Counted from the stretch's first letter, positions 26,050 through 35,864 are shown. The stretch is DNA of 64,000 nt from Paraburkholderia phosphatilytica (GCF_003443895.1 NZ_QQOA01000035.1:1-64000); one strand, 5' to 3'. The notes: generated by a model from the sequence alone, not told the origin. Numbers and translations are program-made.

Positions 26050-26334
26050 ATGGCTCGACCCAGAATTGGCATTTTTGGCGCGCTCGTCGCGGTCGGCGGG
26101 GTGCTGGCCTGGCGCTGGTCGCAGAAGCACCGCGTGTCGCAGACGAACCTGAATCGCGAGATTAACCGTTGGGAAGACGAGGGCGGCGCAGTCGTCGCGA
26201 GCCCGCAGACGGCGCCGTCCCACGGCCCCGCAATGTCCGCGACGGAGCACGTCGCAGGTGCCGCCGGCACCGCAGCCGGCGCCTGGCCGTTCCCGCACGG
26301 CGACGACATCGACGCGAACGCCACGCGCCATTAA
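26050..26334 (+). CDS. Small membrane protein of unknown function
   Basis: A 94-residue protein with one hydrophobic segment at the N-terminus (IGIFGALVAVGGVLAWRW, about residues 6-23). A basic stretch and a hydrophilic Ala/Gly/Pro-rich tail follow, ending in GDDIDANATRH. There is a very strong ribosome-binding site (AAAGGAGG, seven to ten bases before ATG 26050). The 61-base gap after the DUF883 gene has no promoter I can see, suggesting one operon. No family recognised. Confidence 0.75.
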   Translation: MARPRIGIFGALVAVGGVLAWRWSQKHRVSQTNLNREINRWEDEGGAVVASPQTAPSHGPAMSATEHVAGAAGTAAGAWPFPHGDDIDANATRH

Positions 26335-26680
26335 GCGCCGCGGTTCCGGCGTGTGCGGTACCCCGCGCGGGCACCGCGCCGGGTCTCGGCGGCATCTCAA
26401 TAAAGCCGTATAATCGTTAAATCGACAACAATCGGCTTGAAATATGCTGATCGAGTCGTTTTGACCGGCTGATTGTTGCGGCGCTGGGTGGAATGCACCG
26501 TTTTATTGTATTTTTTGCCGATCGAAGCGATGCCGTCGCGCGATCGGGCTTACACTCCGTCTACATTTTGCCGGCACAACCGGGCGGGCAGCTTTCGCGG
26601 GAAAGCGCACCGTTCGGGCCGCTTTCCCCATGCGTTTGATGCATGCCGTTCACCTCTCTGTTTGAGGCTTTCGATACACG
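26335..26680. other. Upstream region of the NtrC-type regulator
   Basis: There are 346 bases without a gene. CAACAATC (26426-26433) and GATTGTTG (26471-26478) are an exact 8-bp inverted repeat with a 37-base gap; one more mismatch extends it to 11 bp. It may be a binding site for a regulator of the gene at 26681. The region is AT-richer than its surroundings, consistent with a promoter. Confidence 0.45.
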
Positions 26681-28087
<1,407 letters not shown>

Positions 28088-28100
28088 GGGGTTCGCGCTT

Positions 28101-28149
28101 GCGCTGTCGTCGCACCTGGCTGCGAAGCCGCACGATGCGAAGACAGCGC
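28101..28149. promoter_or_regulatory. Inverted repeat upstream of a sigma-54 promoter (possible enhancer site)
   Basis: GCGCTGTC at 28101-28108 and GACAGCGC at 28142-28149 form a perfect 8-bp inverted repeat centred about 60 bases upstream of the -24/-12 element at 28179. Another GCTGTC lies at 28908-28913, about 70 bases upstream of the otsA sigma-54 promoter. Enhancer-binding proteins bind such repeats 60-150 bases upstream; the link is an inference. Confidence 0.35.
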
Positions 28150-28178
28150 GGTCACGTTCGATGACACGCGGCGAAGCG

Positions 28179-28194
28179 GGGCACGTGCGTTGCA
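28179..28194 (+). promoter_or_regulatory. Sigma-54 (-24/-12) promoter of the 73-residue proline-rich gene
   Basis: gGGCACG-tgcg-TTGCA differs from TGGCACG-N4-TTGCA only at the first T. GG (28180-28181) and GC (28192-28193) are 10 bases apart. Transcription would start near 28205, just ahead of the AGGAG site at 28220. Confidence 0.8.
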
Positions 28195-28231
28195 TGAAGA
28201 TCTGCAACGCAACATGAACAGGAGACCGTCC

Positions 28232-28453
28232 ATGCCGCTTGAGCCTCTCACACAATCCGCACGCGCCAGCTTCGGGCCGAACCTCGCGGCGCATATCTCG
28301 CCGATCCACGCGCATCGCCCCGAGCCGAACGACCCGCCGACGCCGGACGAACCCGACACGGTGCCCGATCCCACCCGCGAGCCGCCGATGCCGGATTCCC
28401 CGCCCATCGGCGATCCACCGCCGACGCCGAATCAGCAGCCGCACGCGGTTTGA
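28232..28453 (+). CDS. Small proline-rich hydrophilic protein
   Basis: A 73-residue protein, unknown family. After a short N-terminal part (MPLEPLTQSARASFGPNL) the chain is dominated by Pro, Asp and Glu (for example PPTPDEPDTVPDPTREPPMP), so it is probably disordered and acidic. There is no signal peptide or membrane segment. ATG 28232 is preferred over in-frame ATGs at 28190 and 28214 because AGGAG lies seven bases upstream and the sigma-54 start would fall at about 28205. It directly follows the NtrC-type gene. Confidence 0.65.
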   Translation: MPLEPLTQSARASFGPNLAAHISPIHAHRPEPNDPPTPDEPDTVPDPTREPPMPDSPPIGDPPPTPNQQPHAV

Positions 28454-28494
28454 ACAGGCTGCCGCGTGGTAACAAGTCGCAGGTCGAGTCTTCT

Positions 28495-28510
28495 CGGCGC
28501 GGCCGTTGCT
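28495..28510 (+). promoter_or_regulatory. Sigma-54 (-24/-12) promoter of the 72-residue gene
   Basis: cGGCgCG-gccg-TTGCT: the GG (28496-28497) and GC (28508-28509) are exactly 10 bases apart. The -24 core GGCGCG is the same as in the DUF883 promoter. The predicted start is near 28521, with a leader of about 95 bases. Confidence 0.65.
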
Positions 28511-28616
28511 GAAGTTATTACAAAGCCGGCGCATTTATTACCGGCAAACTACCTCGCGCCGCCTAGACTAGGATGATGCCGCCCGCACGGGCGCGGCCTT
28601 CCCCGGAGGCATAACC

Positions 28617-28835
28617 ATGAGACACCCCGCACTGCGCCGCTCAGCACGTCACGCGAAACGCGATTCCCGTCCAGGCAGCGGTTCCGGCGGTCCTCCGCCG
28701 AGCCAGTCTCCGGATCCGGCCCACGAGAATCGTGTGGTACCGGGCGTACCGGCGGATGGCGAGCACAACCAGGGCGGTGTGCGTACCGAAGGCATCGACT
28801 ATCAGCGCGATCTCGGCTCGGAGCAGGATTCCTGA
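28617..28835 (+). CDS. Small hydrophilic Gly/Pro/Ser-rich protein
   Basis: A 72-residue protein with a basic N-terminus (RHPALRRSARHAKR), a flexible Gly/Ser/Pro middle and an acidic C-terminus ending in GSEQDS. No hydrophobic segment; probably disordered. The start ATG 28617 has CCCGGAGG nine bases upstream. Composition is like the proline-rich protein encoded just before, though the sequences do not align well. Expressed from its own predicted sigma-54 promoter. Family unknown. Confidence 0.65.
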   Translation: MRHPALRRSARHAKRDSRPGSGSGGPPPSQSPDPAHENRVVPGVPADGEHNQGGVRTEGIDYQRDLGSEQDS

Positions 28836-28977
28836 CGGAGCGGGCGACCGCGACCGTCCCGGACATCGCGCGCATCGGTTTATTCATGTCGGCTGAAAGA
28901 GGAAAATGCTGTCGCGCCCGTGCGCGAACGGCATGTTTCACTTCGTCTGCCGTGCACCAGATAGATTTTTTCTCCAG

Positions 28978-28993
28978 CGGCACGCAATTTGCC
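28978..28993 (+). promoter_or_regulatory. Sigma-54 (-24/-12) promoter of otsA
   Basis: cGGCACG-caat-TTGCc: the full GGCACG and TTGC blocks are present with GG (28979-28980) and GC (28991-28992) 10 bases apart. The predicted start is near 29004, 57 bases before the otsA ATG. Confidence 0.75.
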
Positions 28994-29060
28994 TGCAACA
29001 CTCAGTCACATTCCTAACGTTCTCGACTCGACGGGACGTAACTGAACGAGGTGGAACTGA

Positions 29061-30488
29061 ATGAGCAGATTGATCGTGGTATCGAATCGGGTAGCGCCCA
29101 CGCAGGAAGGCCGGCCCGCCGCGGGCGGCCTTGCGATCGGCGTGCTCGACGCGTTGAAGGAAACCGGCGGTGTGTGGTTCGGCTGGAGCGGCGAGATCGT
29201 CAGCGAAGCGGCGCCGCCCGTGATCGACCAGCAGGACAGCGTCACGTACGCGACCGTCGGTCTCACGAAGCGCGACTACGACCAGTACTACCGCGGCTTC
29301 TCGAACGCGACGCTGTGGCCCGCGTTCCACTACCGCAACGACCTCGCGCGCTTCGACCGCCAGGAATACGCCGGCTATCTGCGCGTCAACGTGACGCTCG
29401 CGAAGCAGCTGAAGGCGCTGCTCGAACCCGACGACATCGTCTGGGTGCACGACTACCATCTGTTGCCGTTCGCGCGCTGCCTGCGCGACATCGGCGTGAC
29501 GAATCCGATCGGCTTTTTCCTGCACATTCCGTTTCCGGTGCCCGAGATGCTGCGCACGGTGCCGCCGCACGAGGAGCTCGTCAAATGCATGTGCAGCTAT
29601 GACGTCGTGGGTTTCCAGACCGAGGCCGACCGGCAGTCGTTCGTCGACTACATCGAGCGCGGCGGTCACGGCTCGACGAGCGACGACGGCATCGTGCACG
29701 CGTACGACCGCTTCCTGAAAGTGGCCGCGTACCCGATCGGCATCTACCCGGACTCGATCGCGAAGGCGGCCGCGCAGTTCGCCGACCGCAAGGTGGTGAA
29801 GAGCCTGCGCGACAGCATGCGCGACCGCAAGCTGATCATGAGCGTCGACCGGCTCGACTATTCGAAGGGGCTCGTCGAGCGCTTCCAGGCATTCGAGCGG
29901 CTGCTGCAGAATGCGCCGGGCTGGCATGGCCGCGTGTCGCTCGTGCAGATCGCGCCGCCGACCCGCTCGGACGTGCAGACCTATCAGCGCATCCGCCAGA
30001 ACCTGGAGGGCGAGGCCGGCCGCATCAACGGCCGCTTCGCGCAGCTCGACTGGACGCCGATCCAGTATCTGAACCGCAAGTACGAACGCAACGTGCTGAT
30101 GGCGCTCTTCAGGCTTTCGCAGGTCGGCTATGTGACGCCGCTGCGCGACGGCATGAATCTCGTTGCGAAGGAGTACGTCGCATCGCAGGATCCTGAAGAC
30201 CCCGGCGTGCTGGTGCTGTCGCAGTTCGCGGGCGCGGCCGAGCAGTTGCCGGGCGCGCTCGTCGTGAATCCGTTCGATCTGTCGCAGATGGCGGAGGCGC
30301 TGGAGCGTGCGCTGTCGATGCCGCTCGCCGAGCGGCAGGCGCGGCACGCCGACATGATGGGGCCGCTGCGCGAGAACAACCTCTCGGTGTGGCGCGATAC
30401 GTTCCTCGGCGACCTGCGGCGGGTCGCGAACGCGTCATCGGTGACCGCGAAGGCGGTGAAGCTGGCCGACGCGACGGCGGGGCGCTGA
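29061..30488 (+). CDS. otsA: Trehalose-6-phosphate synthase
   Basis: A 475-residue GT20 glycosyltransferase, the same length as E. coli OtsA. Substrate-binding motifs are all present: SNRVAP and AAGGLA near the N-terminus, WVHDYHLLPFA, SVDRLDYSKGL (Arg and Lys for the UDP and glucose-6-phosphate phosphates), and DGMNLVAKEYVA. It transfers glucose from UDP-glucose to glucose-6-phosphate in the cytoplasm; trehalose is an osmoprotectant. No otsB phosphatase gene is adjacent. A near-consensus sigma-54 promoter lies directly upstream, unusual for otsA, which is RpoS-dependent in E. coli. Confidence 0.96.
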   Translation: MSRLIVVSNRVAPTQEGRPAAGGLAIGVLDALKETGGVWFGWSGEIVSEAAPPVIDQQDSVTYATVGLTKRDYDQYYRGFSNATLWPAFHYRNDLARFDRQEYAGYLRVNVTLAKQLKALLEPDDIVWVHDYHLLPFARCLRDIGVTNPIGFFLHIPFPVPEMLRTVPPHEELVKCMCSYDVVGFQTEADRQSFVDYIERGGHGSTSDDGIVHAYDRFLKVAAYPIGIYPDSIAKAAAQFADRKVVKSLRDSMRDRKLIMSVDRLDYSKGLVERFQAFERLLQNAPGWHGRVSLVQIAPPTRSDVQTYQRIRQNLEGEAGRINGRFAQLDWTPIQYLNRKYERNVLMALFRLSQVGYVTPLRDGMNLVAKEYVASQDPEDPGVLVLSQFAGAAEQLPGALVVNPFDLSQMAEALERALSMPLAERQARHADMMGPLRENNLSVWRDTFLGDLRRVANASSVTAKAVKLADATAGR

Positions 30489-30570
30489 GGCTGCGATCAC
30501 GGATGCCGTGTGTGGCGAAGTCAGCGCAGAACGCGCGCGCGTGCGGCGCTTCACCGCGACCGAAGCAGCG

Positions 30571-32019
30571 CTACGTCGGCGGCGCCACCCGCTGCAAAGT
30601 TCGCATCATGCTGACGCCGGACGCCACCGCGGAGAAGCACGCGGCGACGTAGAGCGCGATGATCGGGCCGTGCTGCGGCGCGACGCCAAAGATCAGCGCG
30701 ACGATCGCGGCGCCGAGCGTCTGGCCGGTCAGCCGCGCGGTGCCGAGCATGCCGCTCGCGCCGCCGCTGCGATGGCGCGGCGCGGACGACAGCATGGTGC
30801 GGTTGTTTGGCGACTGGAAAATGCCGAAGCCCACACCGCACAGCGCCATGCGCCACGCAATCTGCAGCGGGTCGGGATGCGCGCCGAGCGTCGCGAGCAG
30901 CAACAGGCCGACCGTGAGCGCCGCGAGCCCGATGCCGCCGAGCAAGCCCGCCGACATCCGGTCCGACAGCACGCCCGACAACGGTGCGGCGAACACGATC
31001 ACGAGCGGCCAGGGCGTCATCAGCAAGCCGGTCTGCACCTGGCTCAACCCTAGCGACACCTGCAGCAGGAACGGCAGCGACACGTACGCGAGCATCTGCG
31101 CGCAGAACGAGCACACCGACGTGCCGATCGACAGCGCGAAGATCGGAATCTTCAGCAGATCGACGGGCAAGAGCGGCGCCGTGAGCGTCAGCTGCCGGCG
31201 CACGAACACGTAGCCGATCGCGACGGCGGCGGCCAGTTCGAGCACGATCCAGCCGCGCTGCTCGCCGTGCCCGAGACCGTCGACAGCGAAGATCAGGAGG
31301 CCGAACACGATTGCGTTCATCACCGCGCTCAGATAGTCGTACGGCGCCGGATGCGCGACATTGCGCGGCAGCGCGCGCATCCCGATCGCGATCGCGACGA
31401 TGCCGATCGGCACGTTGATCGCGAACAGCCACGGCCACGATGCGACGGACAGCACGCCGGCCGCGACGGTCGGCCCCACCGCCGACGACACGGCCACCAC
31501 CATCGCGTTGATCGACACGCCGCGGCCGAGCTGCGACGACGGATAGATGTTGCGCACGAGCGCGGTGTTGACGCTCATGATGCCGGCCGCGCCGAAGCCC
31601 TGAATTACGCGCGCGAACGCGAGCTCCGGCAGCGATGTGGCGAACGCGCAGCCCGCCGACGATACGGTGAACAGCACCATGCCAGCGAGGTACACGCGCC
31701 GGTAGCCGATCCGGTCGCCGAGCGACGCGAGCGGGAGCAGCGAGATCGTCACCGCGAGCTGATACGCGTTGACGATCCAGATCGAGCTGGCGGCGCTCGC
31801 ATGCAGATGCTCCGCGATGGTCGGCAGCGCGACGTTGGCGATCGCGGTGTCGAGCACCGCGAGCGTGATGCCGAGCGCGACGACGAGGATCGCGTGATAG
31901 CGCTGCGGCAGCGGCAGCCCATCGTCGTGCTCGGCACCGGGTCCGTCCGGTCGATCCGGTCCGGGCTCGCGCGAGACATTGCCAGGTGAATCCGGTTGGC
32001 GCGAAGAAGTGGCGGGCAT
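30571..32019 (-). CDS. MFS multidrug exporter, DHA2 (14-TM, EmrB/QacA) family
   Basis: A 482-residue inner-membrane transporter. The opening segment LDTAIANVALPTIAEHL is the DHA2 motif. Next comes GDRIGYRRVYLAG (motif A), then the RVIQGFGAAGIMSV antiporter region (motif C lies further on). About 14 membrane segments are predicted. It likely exports drugs or metabolites using the proton gradient. The start is ATG 32019; an ATG at 32052 lies inside a terminator hairpin. No good ribosome-binding site precedes 32019, so the true start is uncertain. Confidence 0.88.
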   Translation of the reverse strand: MPATSSRQPDSPGNVSREPGPDRPDGPGAEHDDGLPLPQRYHAILVVALGITLAVLDTAIANVALPTIAEHLHASAASSIWIVNAYQLAVTISLLPLASLGDRIGYRRVYLAGMVLFTVSSAGCAFATSLPELAFARVIQGFGAAGIMSVNTALVRNIYPSSQLGRGVSINAMVVAVSSAVGPTVAAGVLSVASWPWLFAINVPIGIVAIAIGMRALPRNVAHPAPYDYLSAVMNAIVFGLLIFAVDGLGHGEQRGWIVLELAAAVAIGYVFVRRQLTLTAPLLPVDLLKIPIFALSIGTSVCSFCAQMLAYVSLPFLLQVSLGLSQVQTGLLMTPWPLVIVFAAPLSGVLSDRMSAGLLGGIGLAALTVGLLLLATLGAHPDPLQIAWRMALCGVGFGIFQSPNNRTMLSSAPRHRSGGASGMLGTARLTGQTLGAAIVALIFGVAPQHGPIIALYVAACFSAVASGVSMMRTLQRVAPPT

Positions 32020-32021
32020 AC

Positions 32022-32052
32022 AAAAAAGGATGCCGGGCGCGCGGCCCGGCAT
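32022..32052 (-). terminator. Terminator of the PEBP gene, abutting the MFS start
   Basis: A perfect 9-bp stem ATGCCGGGC / GCCCGGCAT with a 5-base loop, then a T6 run on the minus strand (A6 at 32022-32027). It ends only a few bases before the MFS ATG. Confidence 0.88.
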
Positions 32053-32119
32053 GATCGATCGTCGGTTTGACTTGCTGTCTTCAGGCGGCCTTCAAGCGGC
32101 TTGATGCAAGCGGACGCGC

Positions 32120-32623
32120 TTACTTGAGTTCGTAAAGCCCGGTGTAGGTAGCCGAGTCGATCTCGTTCAGATGCGTCATGAAGCGCGCGATGGCGTTGGT
32201 CGTCTCGCCGTCGATCGGCACGTTCGCCACCTTCAGCGCGTGTACACGGAAGATGTAGCGATGCGGCTTGTCGCCGCGCGGCGGCGCCGCGCCGCCGAAG
32301 CCGACCGTGCCGTAGTCGTTGCGGACCTGCAGCGCGCCCGGCGGCAGCAGCGAGCCGTCCGCCTTGCCCGCGTTGCGCGGCAGCGAGCGCACGTCGGCCG
32401 GAATGTTGACCACGACCCAGTGCCAGAAGCCGCTGCCCGTCGGCGCGTCGGGATCGTAGACGGTCAGCGCGAGGCTTTGCGTGTCGGCGGGCGGAGCGTC
32501 CCATTGCAGCGCGGGCGACAGGTTGTCGCCGTCGACGCCGAACGCCTTGTTGTCGAACTCCTGCGCTTTCGGCATGAAGCCGTTCGCGGGGAAGTCGTCG
32601 GACCAGATGCGGAAATCAGCCAT
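32120..32623 (-). CDS. PEBP family protein (YbhB/YbcL type)
   Basis: A 167-residue single-domain phosphatidylethanolamine-binding-protein-like protein. Signature segments are LSPALQWDAPPADTQSLALTVYDPDAP and FWHWVVVNIP, plus the anion-site HRYIFRVHAL strand. It is cytoplasmic (no signal). The start ATG 32623 follows a perfect AAGGAGG. E. coli YbhB has no firm function; eukaryotic relatives inhibit kinases. It is a single gene with its own terminator. Confidence 0.93.
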   Translation of the reverse strand: MADFRIWSDDFPANGFMPKAQEFDNKAFGVDGDNLSPALQWDAPPADTQSLALTVYDPDAPTGSGFWHWVVVNIPADVRSLPRNAGKADGSLLPPGALQVRNDYGTVGFGGAAPPRGDKPHRYIFRVHALKVANVPIDGETTNAIARFMTHLNEIDSATYTGLYELK

Positions 32624-32800
32624 CGGATGCCTCCTTGAAGGATGGTTCTGCGGATGGAGCGGGTGCTGGATGCAGGGGGCGCAGTGCATGCGCATATTGC
32701 GGGCCCGGATCAGTCAATCGAGTGTATCACCGGCACTGGAAAGGAGCGGCGCTCGCGGGCAGATTGGCGAGCGGTAATGGAGAGGGTCTGGAAGGCGGCT

Positions 32801-33247
32801 TTACTGCCTGGCTTCAAAGCGGGCGTCGTCGCCTTTCAGCCAGTCGACGAGCCGTTGTGCGAGGCCTTCGATATCGCGGTTCGCGCCGCGCAGCGCGCAC
32901 TCCCAGACGATGCCGACGCGCCAGCCCTGTTCGCGCAGTGCGGTGACGGCTTTCAGGTCGTTGGCGCGATTGCGCTCGATCTTCGCGTGCCAGAACTCCG
33001 GGCGCGTCCGCGGCCATTTGAAGAGCGGACAGTCGTGGCCGTGCCAGAAGCAGCCATGCACGAACACGACTGCACGATAGCGTGGCAGCACGATGTCGGG
33101 ACGGCCGGGCAGGTCGCGCGCGTCGAGCCGGAAGCGAAAACCGCGCCGATGCAGCAGGCTGCGGATCAGCAGTTCGGGCTTTGTGTTGCGGCCGCGAATG
33201 CCGGACATCATGCGGCTGCGGGTCGCCGCGTCGACGACGTCGACCAT
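32801..33247 (-). CDS. vsr: Very short patch repair endonuclease
   Basis: A 148-residue protein with the key E. coli Vsr residues at the same numbers: catalytic Asp51 (PGRPDIVLP), His64, His69, zinc ligands Cys66, His71, Cys73 and Cys117, and the DNA-intercalating Phe67-Trp68. It nicks 5' of the T in T:G mismatches formed by deamination of 5-methylcytosine at Dcm sites. Its ATG overlaps the dcm stop by one base (TGATG), so the two are translated together and act as a pair. Confidence 0.96.
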   Translation of the reverse strand: MVDVVDAATRSRMMSGIRGRNTKPELLIRSLLHRRGFRFRLDARDLPGRPDIVLPRYRAVVFVHGCFWHGHDCPLFKWPRTRPEFWHAKIERNRANDLKAVTALREQGWRVGIVWECALRGANRDIEGLAQRLVDWLKGDDARFEARQ

Positions 33248-34671
33248 CAGCGGGCCTCGACTCCAGTCGCCGCAGCGCGTTTGCGGCGAGTGGTGGGTTG
33301 ACTGAGGGATTCACTGCGGGGTTGACTGCGAGGTCTCGCGACGCGCGCGTCTGCCGATAGATGTGAGCTCATCCCGTGTGCGCGATCGCCGCCTTCTTCG
33401 GCCAGCAACTGCTGCACATGCGGCGTCACGATGCGCGCGACTTCGCGCATCACCGGCATCACGACGCTGTTGCCGAACTGGCGGTACGCCTGCGTGTCGC
33501 TGACGGGAATGCGGAACGTGTCCGGCAAGCCCATCAGCCGCGCGCATTCGCGCGGCGTCAGCCGGCGCGGACGTTGTCGCGGCTGATGCACGAGAATCTC
33601 CGAGCCGTCCTTGTGATAGCGCGCCGACAGCGTGCGCGTGACGCTGTCAGGATAGACCATGCCGAAGCCGAAACCATTGCCTGCCGCGCGATGCTTCTCC
33701 GCGTAGTTCTGCAGATAGGTCCACAGCGCCGGCGTGAGCGTGTAGCGCGGTTGTACCGCGCGCTTCGCGTGGTCGAAGAAGCGATCGCCGTCCCATGGCA
33801 GCACCGGTTCGCTGCCATCGGTGCGATGCAGGATCGACGCGAGCCTCGGGCCTTCCTTGGGCAGTTGCAGATCGTCCCAGCTGAATTCGGTCTTGCTGCG
33901 AAAGCCGACGACGATGATCCGCTCGCGATGCTGCGGCGTGAAATGCGCGCCGTCGATCACCCTGTAGTGGACGTCGTAGCCGAGCTCGTCGCGCAGCGTC
34001 TGCAGGATCACGTCGAACGTGCGGCCCTTGTCGTGCGACAGCAGGTTCTTCACGTTCTCGAGCAGGAACGCGGCCGGACGCTTCGCGGCGATGATGCGCG
34101 CGACGTCGAAGAAGAGCGTGCCCTGCGTCGTGCACTCGAAGCCATGCGGGCGGCCGAGCGCGTTCTTCTTGCTGACGCCTGCAATCGAGAACGGCTGGCA
34201 CGGGAAGCCGGCGAGCAGCACGTCGTGATCGGGCACGGCCTCGGCCGGATGCGCGACGATGTCGCCGATGAATTCGTGTCCCGCGCCGAAGTTCTCCACG
34301 TAGGTTTTCTTCGAGAACGGGTTCCATTCGCTCGTGAACACGCACTCGCCGCCTTGCGCGTCGAAGCCCATGCGGATGCCGCCGATGCCCGCGAACAGAT
34401 CGACGAAGCGGAACGGCGGCGCGACCGTAGCGTTCATCGCGAGCGACGCCGTAGCAGCCGGCGGCGGCGAATCGAGCAGCGCGCGCAACGCGGGCTCGAG
34501 CATGGCCGGACAGGACGTTTCGCCTGTTTCCCAGCGCCGGATCGTTTTCGTATCTTTGCCGACGTGTGCGGCGATCTCGCGTTGCGTGAATCGGGCACGC
34601 GCCGCTTTCAACAGATCGAGCGCGTGATGCCGCGCATCGCGTTGCTGGTTGCGCGTGGTGGCCTGGGTCAC
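33247..34671 (-). CDS. dcm: DNA (cytosine-5) methyltransferase, Dcm type with N-terminal HTH
   Basis: A 474-residue protein very like E. coli Dcm from about residue 87 on. It has FRFVDLFAGIGGIRMGF (AdoMet site), catalytic Cys158 in GFPCQPFS, ENVKN, PQHRERI, and the target-recognition/C-terminal stretch RRLTPRECARLMG. It probably methylates the inner C of CCWGG, by similarity and by the adjacent vsr. The first 60 residues differ from E. coli Dcm and contain an XRE-like helix-turn-helix (FTQREIAAHVGKDTKTIRRWE), perhaps for autoregulation. The C-terminal 60 residues are Arg/Ser-rich. No restriction enzyme gene is present. Confidence 0.95.
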   Translation of the reverse strand: MTQATTRNQQRDARHHALDLLKAARARFTQREIAAHVGKDTKTIRRWETGETSCPAMLEPALRALLDSPPPAATASLAMNATVAPPFRFVDLFAGIGGIRMGFDAQGGECVFTSEWNPFSKKTYVENFGAGHEFIGDIVAHPAEAVPDHDVLLAGFPCQPFSIAGVSKKNALGRPHGFECTTQGTLFFDVARIIAAKRPAAFLLENVKNLLSHDKGRTFDVILQTLRDELGYDVHYRVIDGAHFTPQHRERIIVVGFRSKTEFSWDDLQLPKEGPRLASILHRTDGSEPVLPWDGDRFFDHAKRAVQPRYTLTPALWTYLQNYAEKHRAAGNGFGFGMVYPDSVTRTLSARYHKDGSEILVHQPRQRPRRLTPRECARLMGLPDTFRIPVSDTQAYRQFGNSVVMPVMREVARIVTPHVQQLLAEEGGDRAHGMSSHLSADARVARPRSQPRSESLSQPTTRRKRAAATGVEAR

Positions 34672-35165
34672 AGTTGTTCCTTCTGGCTGGGAATTTTGGC
34701 GGACATTATGACCTATCGGACTCCCAGATGTGCGGGTTCACACGACGAAAAGTTGCGACGGCATGGTTTGGGTGTGCGAACTGTTCGCCGTTTTCGGCGG
34801 GTTCGGGTAGGCCGCAGACGTAGGCTGGGCTTGGCTAACGCGTTGATGCCATTGGGATTTATAAGGATTCCCAGGGTCTTGATGCGATGCGATGAATAAG
34901 CAGATCGATCGACGTGAAGAGCGTGGTGACTTTGCCACTTCGGAAGGGCATGCGCGGGCAGATACGTCGCGTTCGGACGGGGCGAGGGTGGGGAAAGTGA
35001 CCGGAAGGACGGCACACGGACCGTCGTGAAGACGATCGCTCGGGTCAATGTTGGGAGGGAGCCTGGGCCTCGCGCGCGACGCGAAGGTCGGCGCGGTGCA
35101 GATCGGCGTCCGGACGAACGCCGCAGGATGGGCTGCAGCGGGGCAGCCCTGAGAGTCGCGGCGGG
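34672..35165. other. Intergenic region upstream of dcm
   Basis: There are 494 bases without a supported gene. A short imperfect hairpin (TTGGGA ... TCCCA) lies at about 34852-34872. The rest shows no promoter pair or repeat I would defend. It should contain the dcm promoter on the minus strand near 34680-34760. Confidence 0.4.
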
Positions 35166-35582
35166 TTAGAGCGCGGCGGCGGCGGCCGTCTCGTCACCGG
35201 CTGCGGACTCGGCGTCGTGACCGGCCTTGGCGATCGCGGCCGTCAGCGCATCGAGCTGCGCTCCAGCTTCGCCAAGCGGCTGCGCGTGATCGGCATCCGC
35301 CAGCGCCACTGCCGCGGCGGGCTTGTTGCGACGCACTCCGCTCTGGACATCGAGTTGCAGCAGAAGACTGTCGACGACGCACAGCTGACCTTTGGTCAGG
35401 TGGTAGCTATCGAGCAGCGCATGGAGACGTTTGCGCCAGTAGTCGGCTGGCAGGATCGGACCGCCGAGGTCGCTGATCATCGACAGCTTCATCGCTCGCG
35501 ATATGTGAGCGATCTCCTGATCGACCAGTGCAAGCATGGTGCCCCCGTGGATGGAGTGGTCTGTACTGCGAGCGATATTCAT
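35166..35582 (-). CDS. Hypothetical protein, conserved-looking helical
   Basis: A 138-residue protein of unknown function. The core (ALVDQEIAHISRAMKLSMISDLGGPILPADYWRKRLHALL, then LCVVDSLLLQLD) is predicted helical and looks like a folded domain. The C-terminal 50 residues are Ala/Asp-rich and low complexity. No signal or membrane segment. The start is uncertain: ATG 35582 has a weak site, ATG 35537 (starting at MLALVDQ) is preceded by a G-rich run. Codon use is typical of the window. Confidence 0.6.
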   Translation of the reverse strand: MNIARSTDHSIHGGTMLALVDQEIAHISRAMKLSMISDLGGPILPADYWRKRLHALLDSYHLTKGQLCVVDSLLLQLDVQSGVRRNKPAAAVALADADHAQPLGEAGAQLDALTAAIAKAGHDAESAAGDETAAAAAL

Positions 35583-35864
35583 TGTTATCGTCTGAGGATT
35601 ACTGTAGGCCAAAAAAGATGGAATGCCAAACTGCGGGAAACAATCCTGTAGCGGGTCGTGCAGTCGATCGATGGGCTGTGCTTCTTTCCTGGCCGCGCCG
35701 CAATGGTTCGAATACGGGTGCGGGCGCGTCGTAGTATGCAGCGTGGAATGATCGTATCGAAATACTAAAAAAATCAATCGGGGGAAAAGGGGCTATTCGC
35801 GGCGCCAATTTAACCGCCTCTTACACGGTAAGCCGATTTTTCGCCGCGCGTTGAATCTGACTGT

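Noticed and set aside
26466..26478. Sigma-54-like sequence GGCTGATTGTTGC before the NtrC-type gene
   Set aside because: Spacing between GG and GC is 9, not 10, which abolishes sigma-54 recognition.
34713..35048. 111-codon minus-strand frame upstream of dcm
   Set aside because: No family signature, no ribosome site, and it would occupy the expected dcm promoter region.
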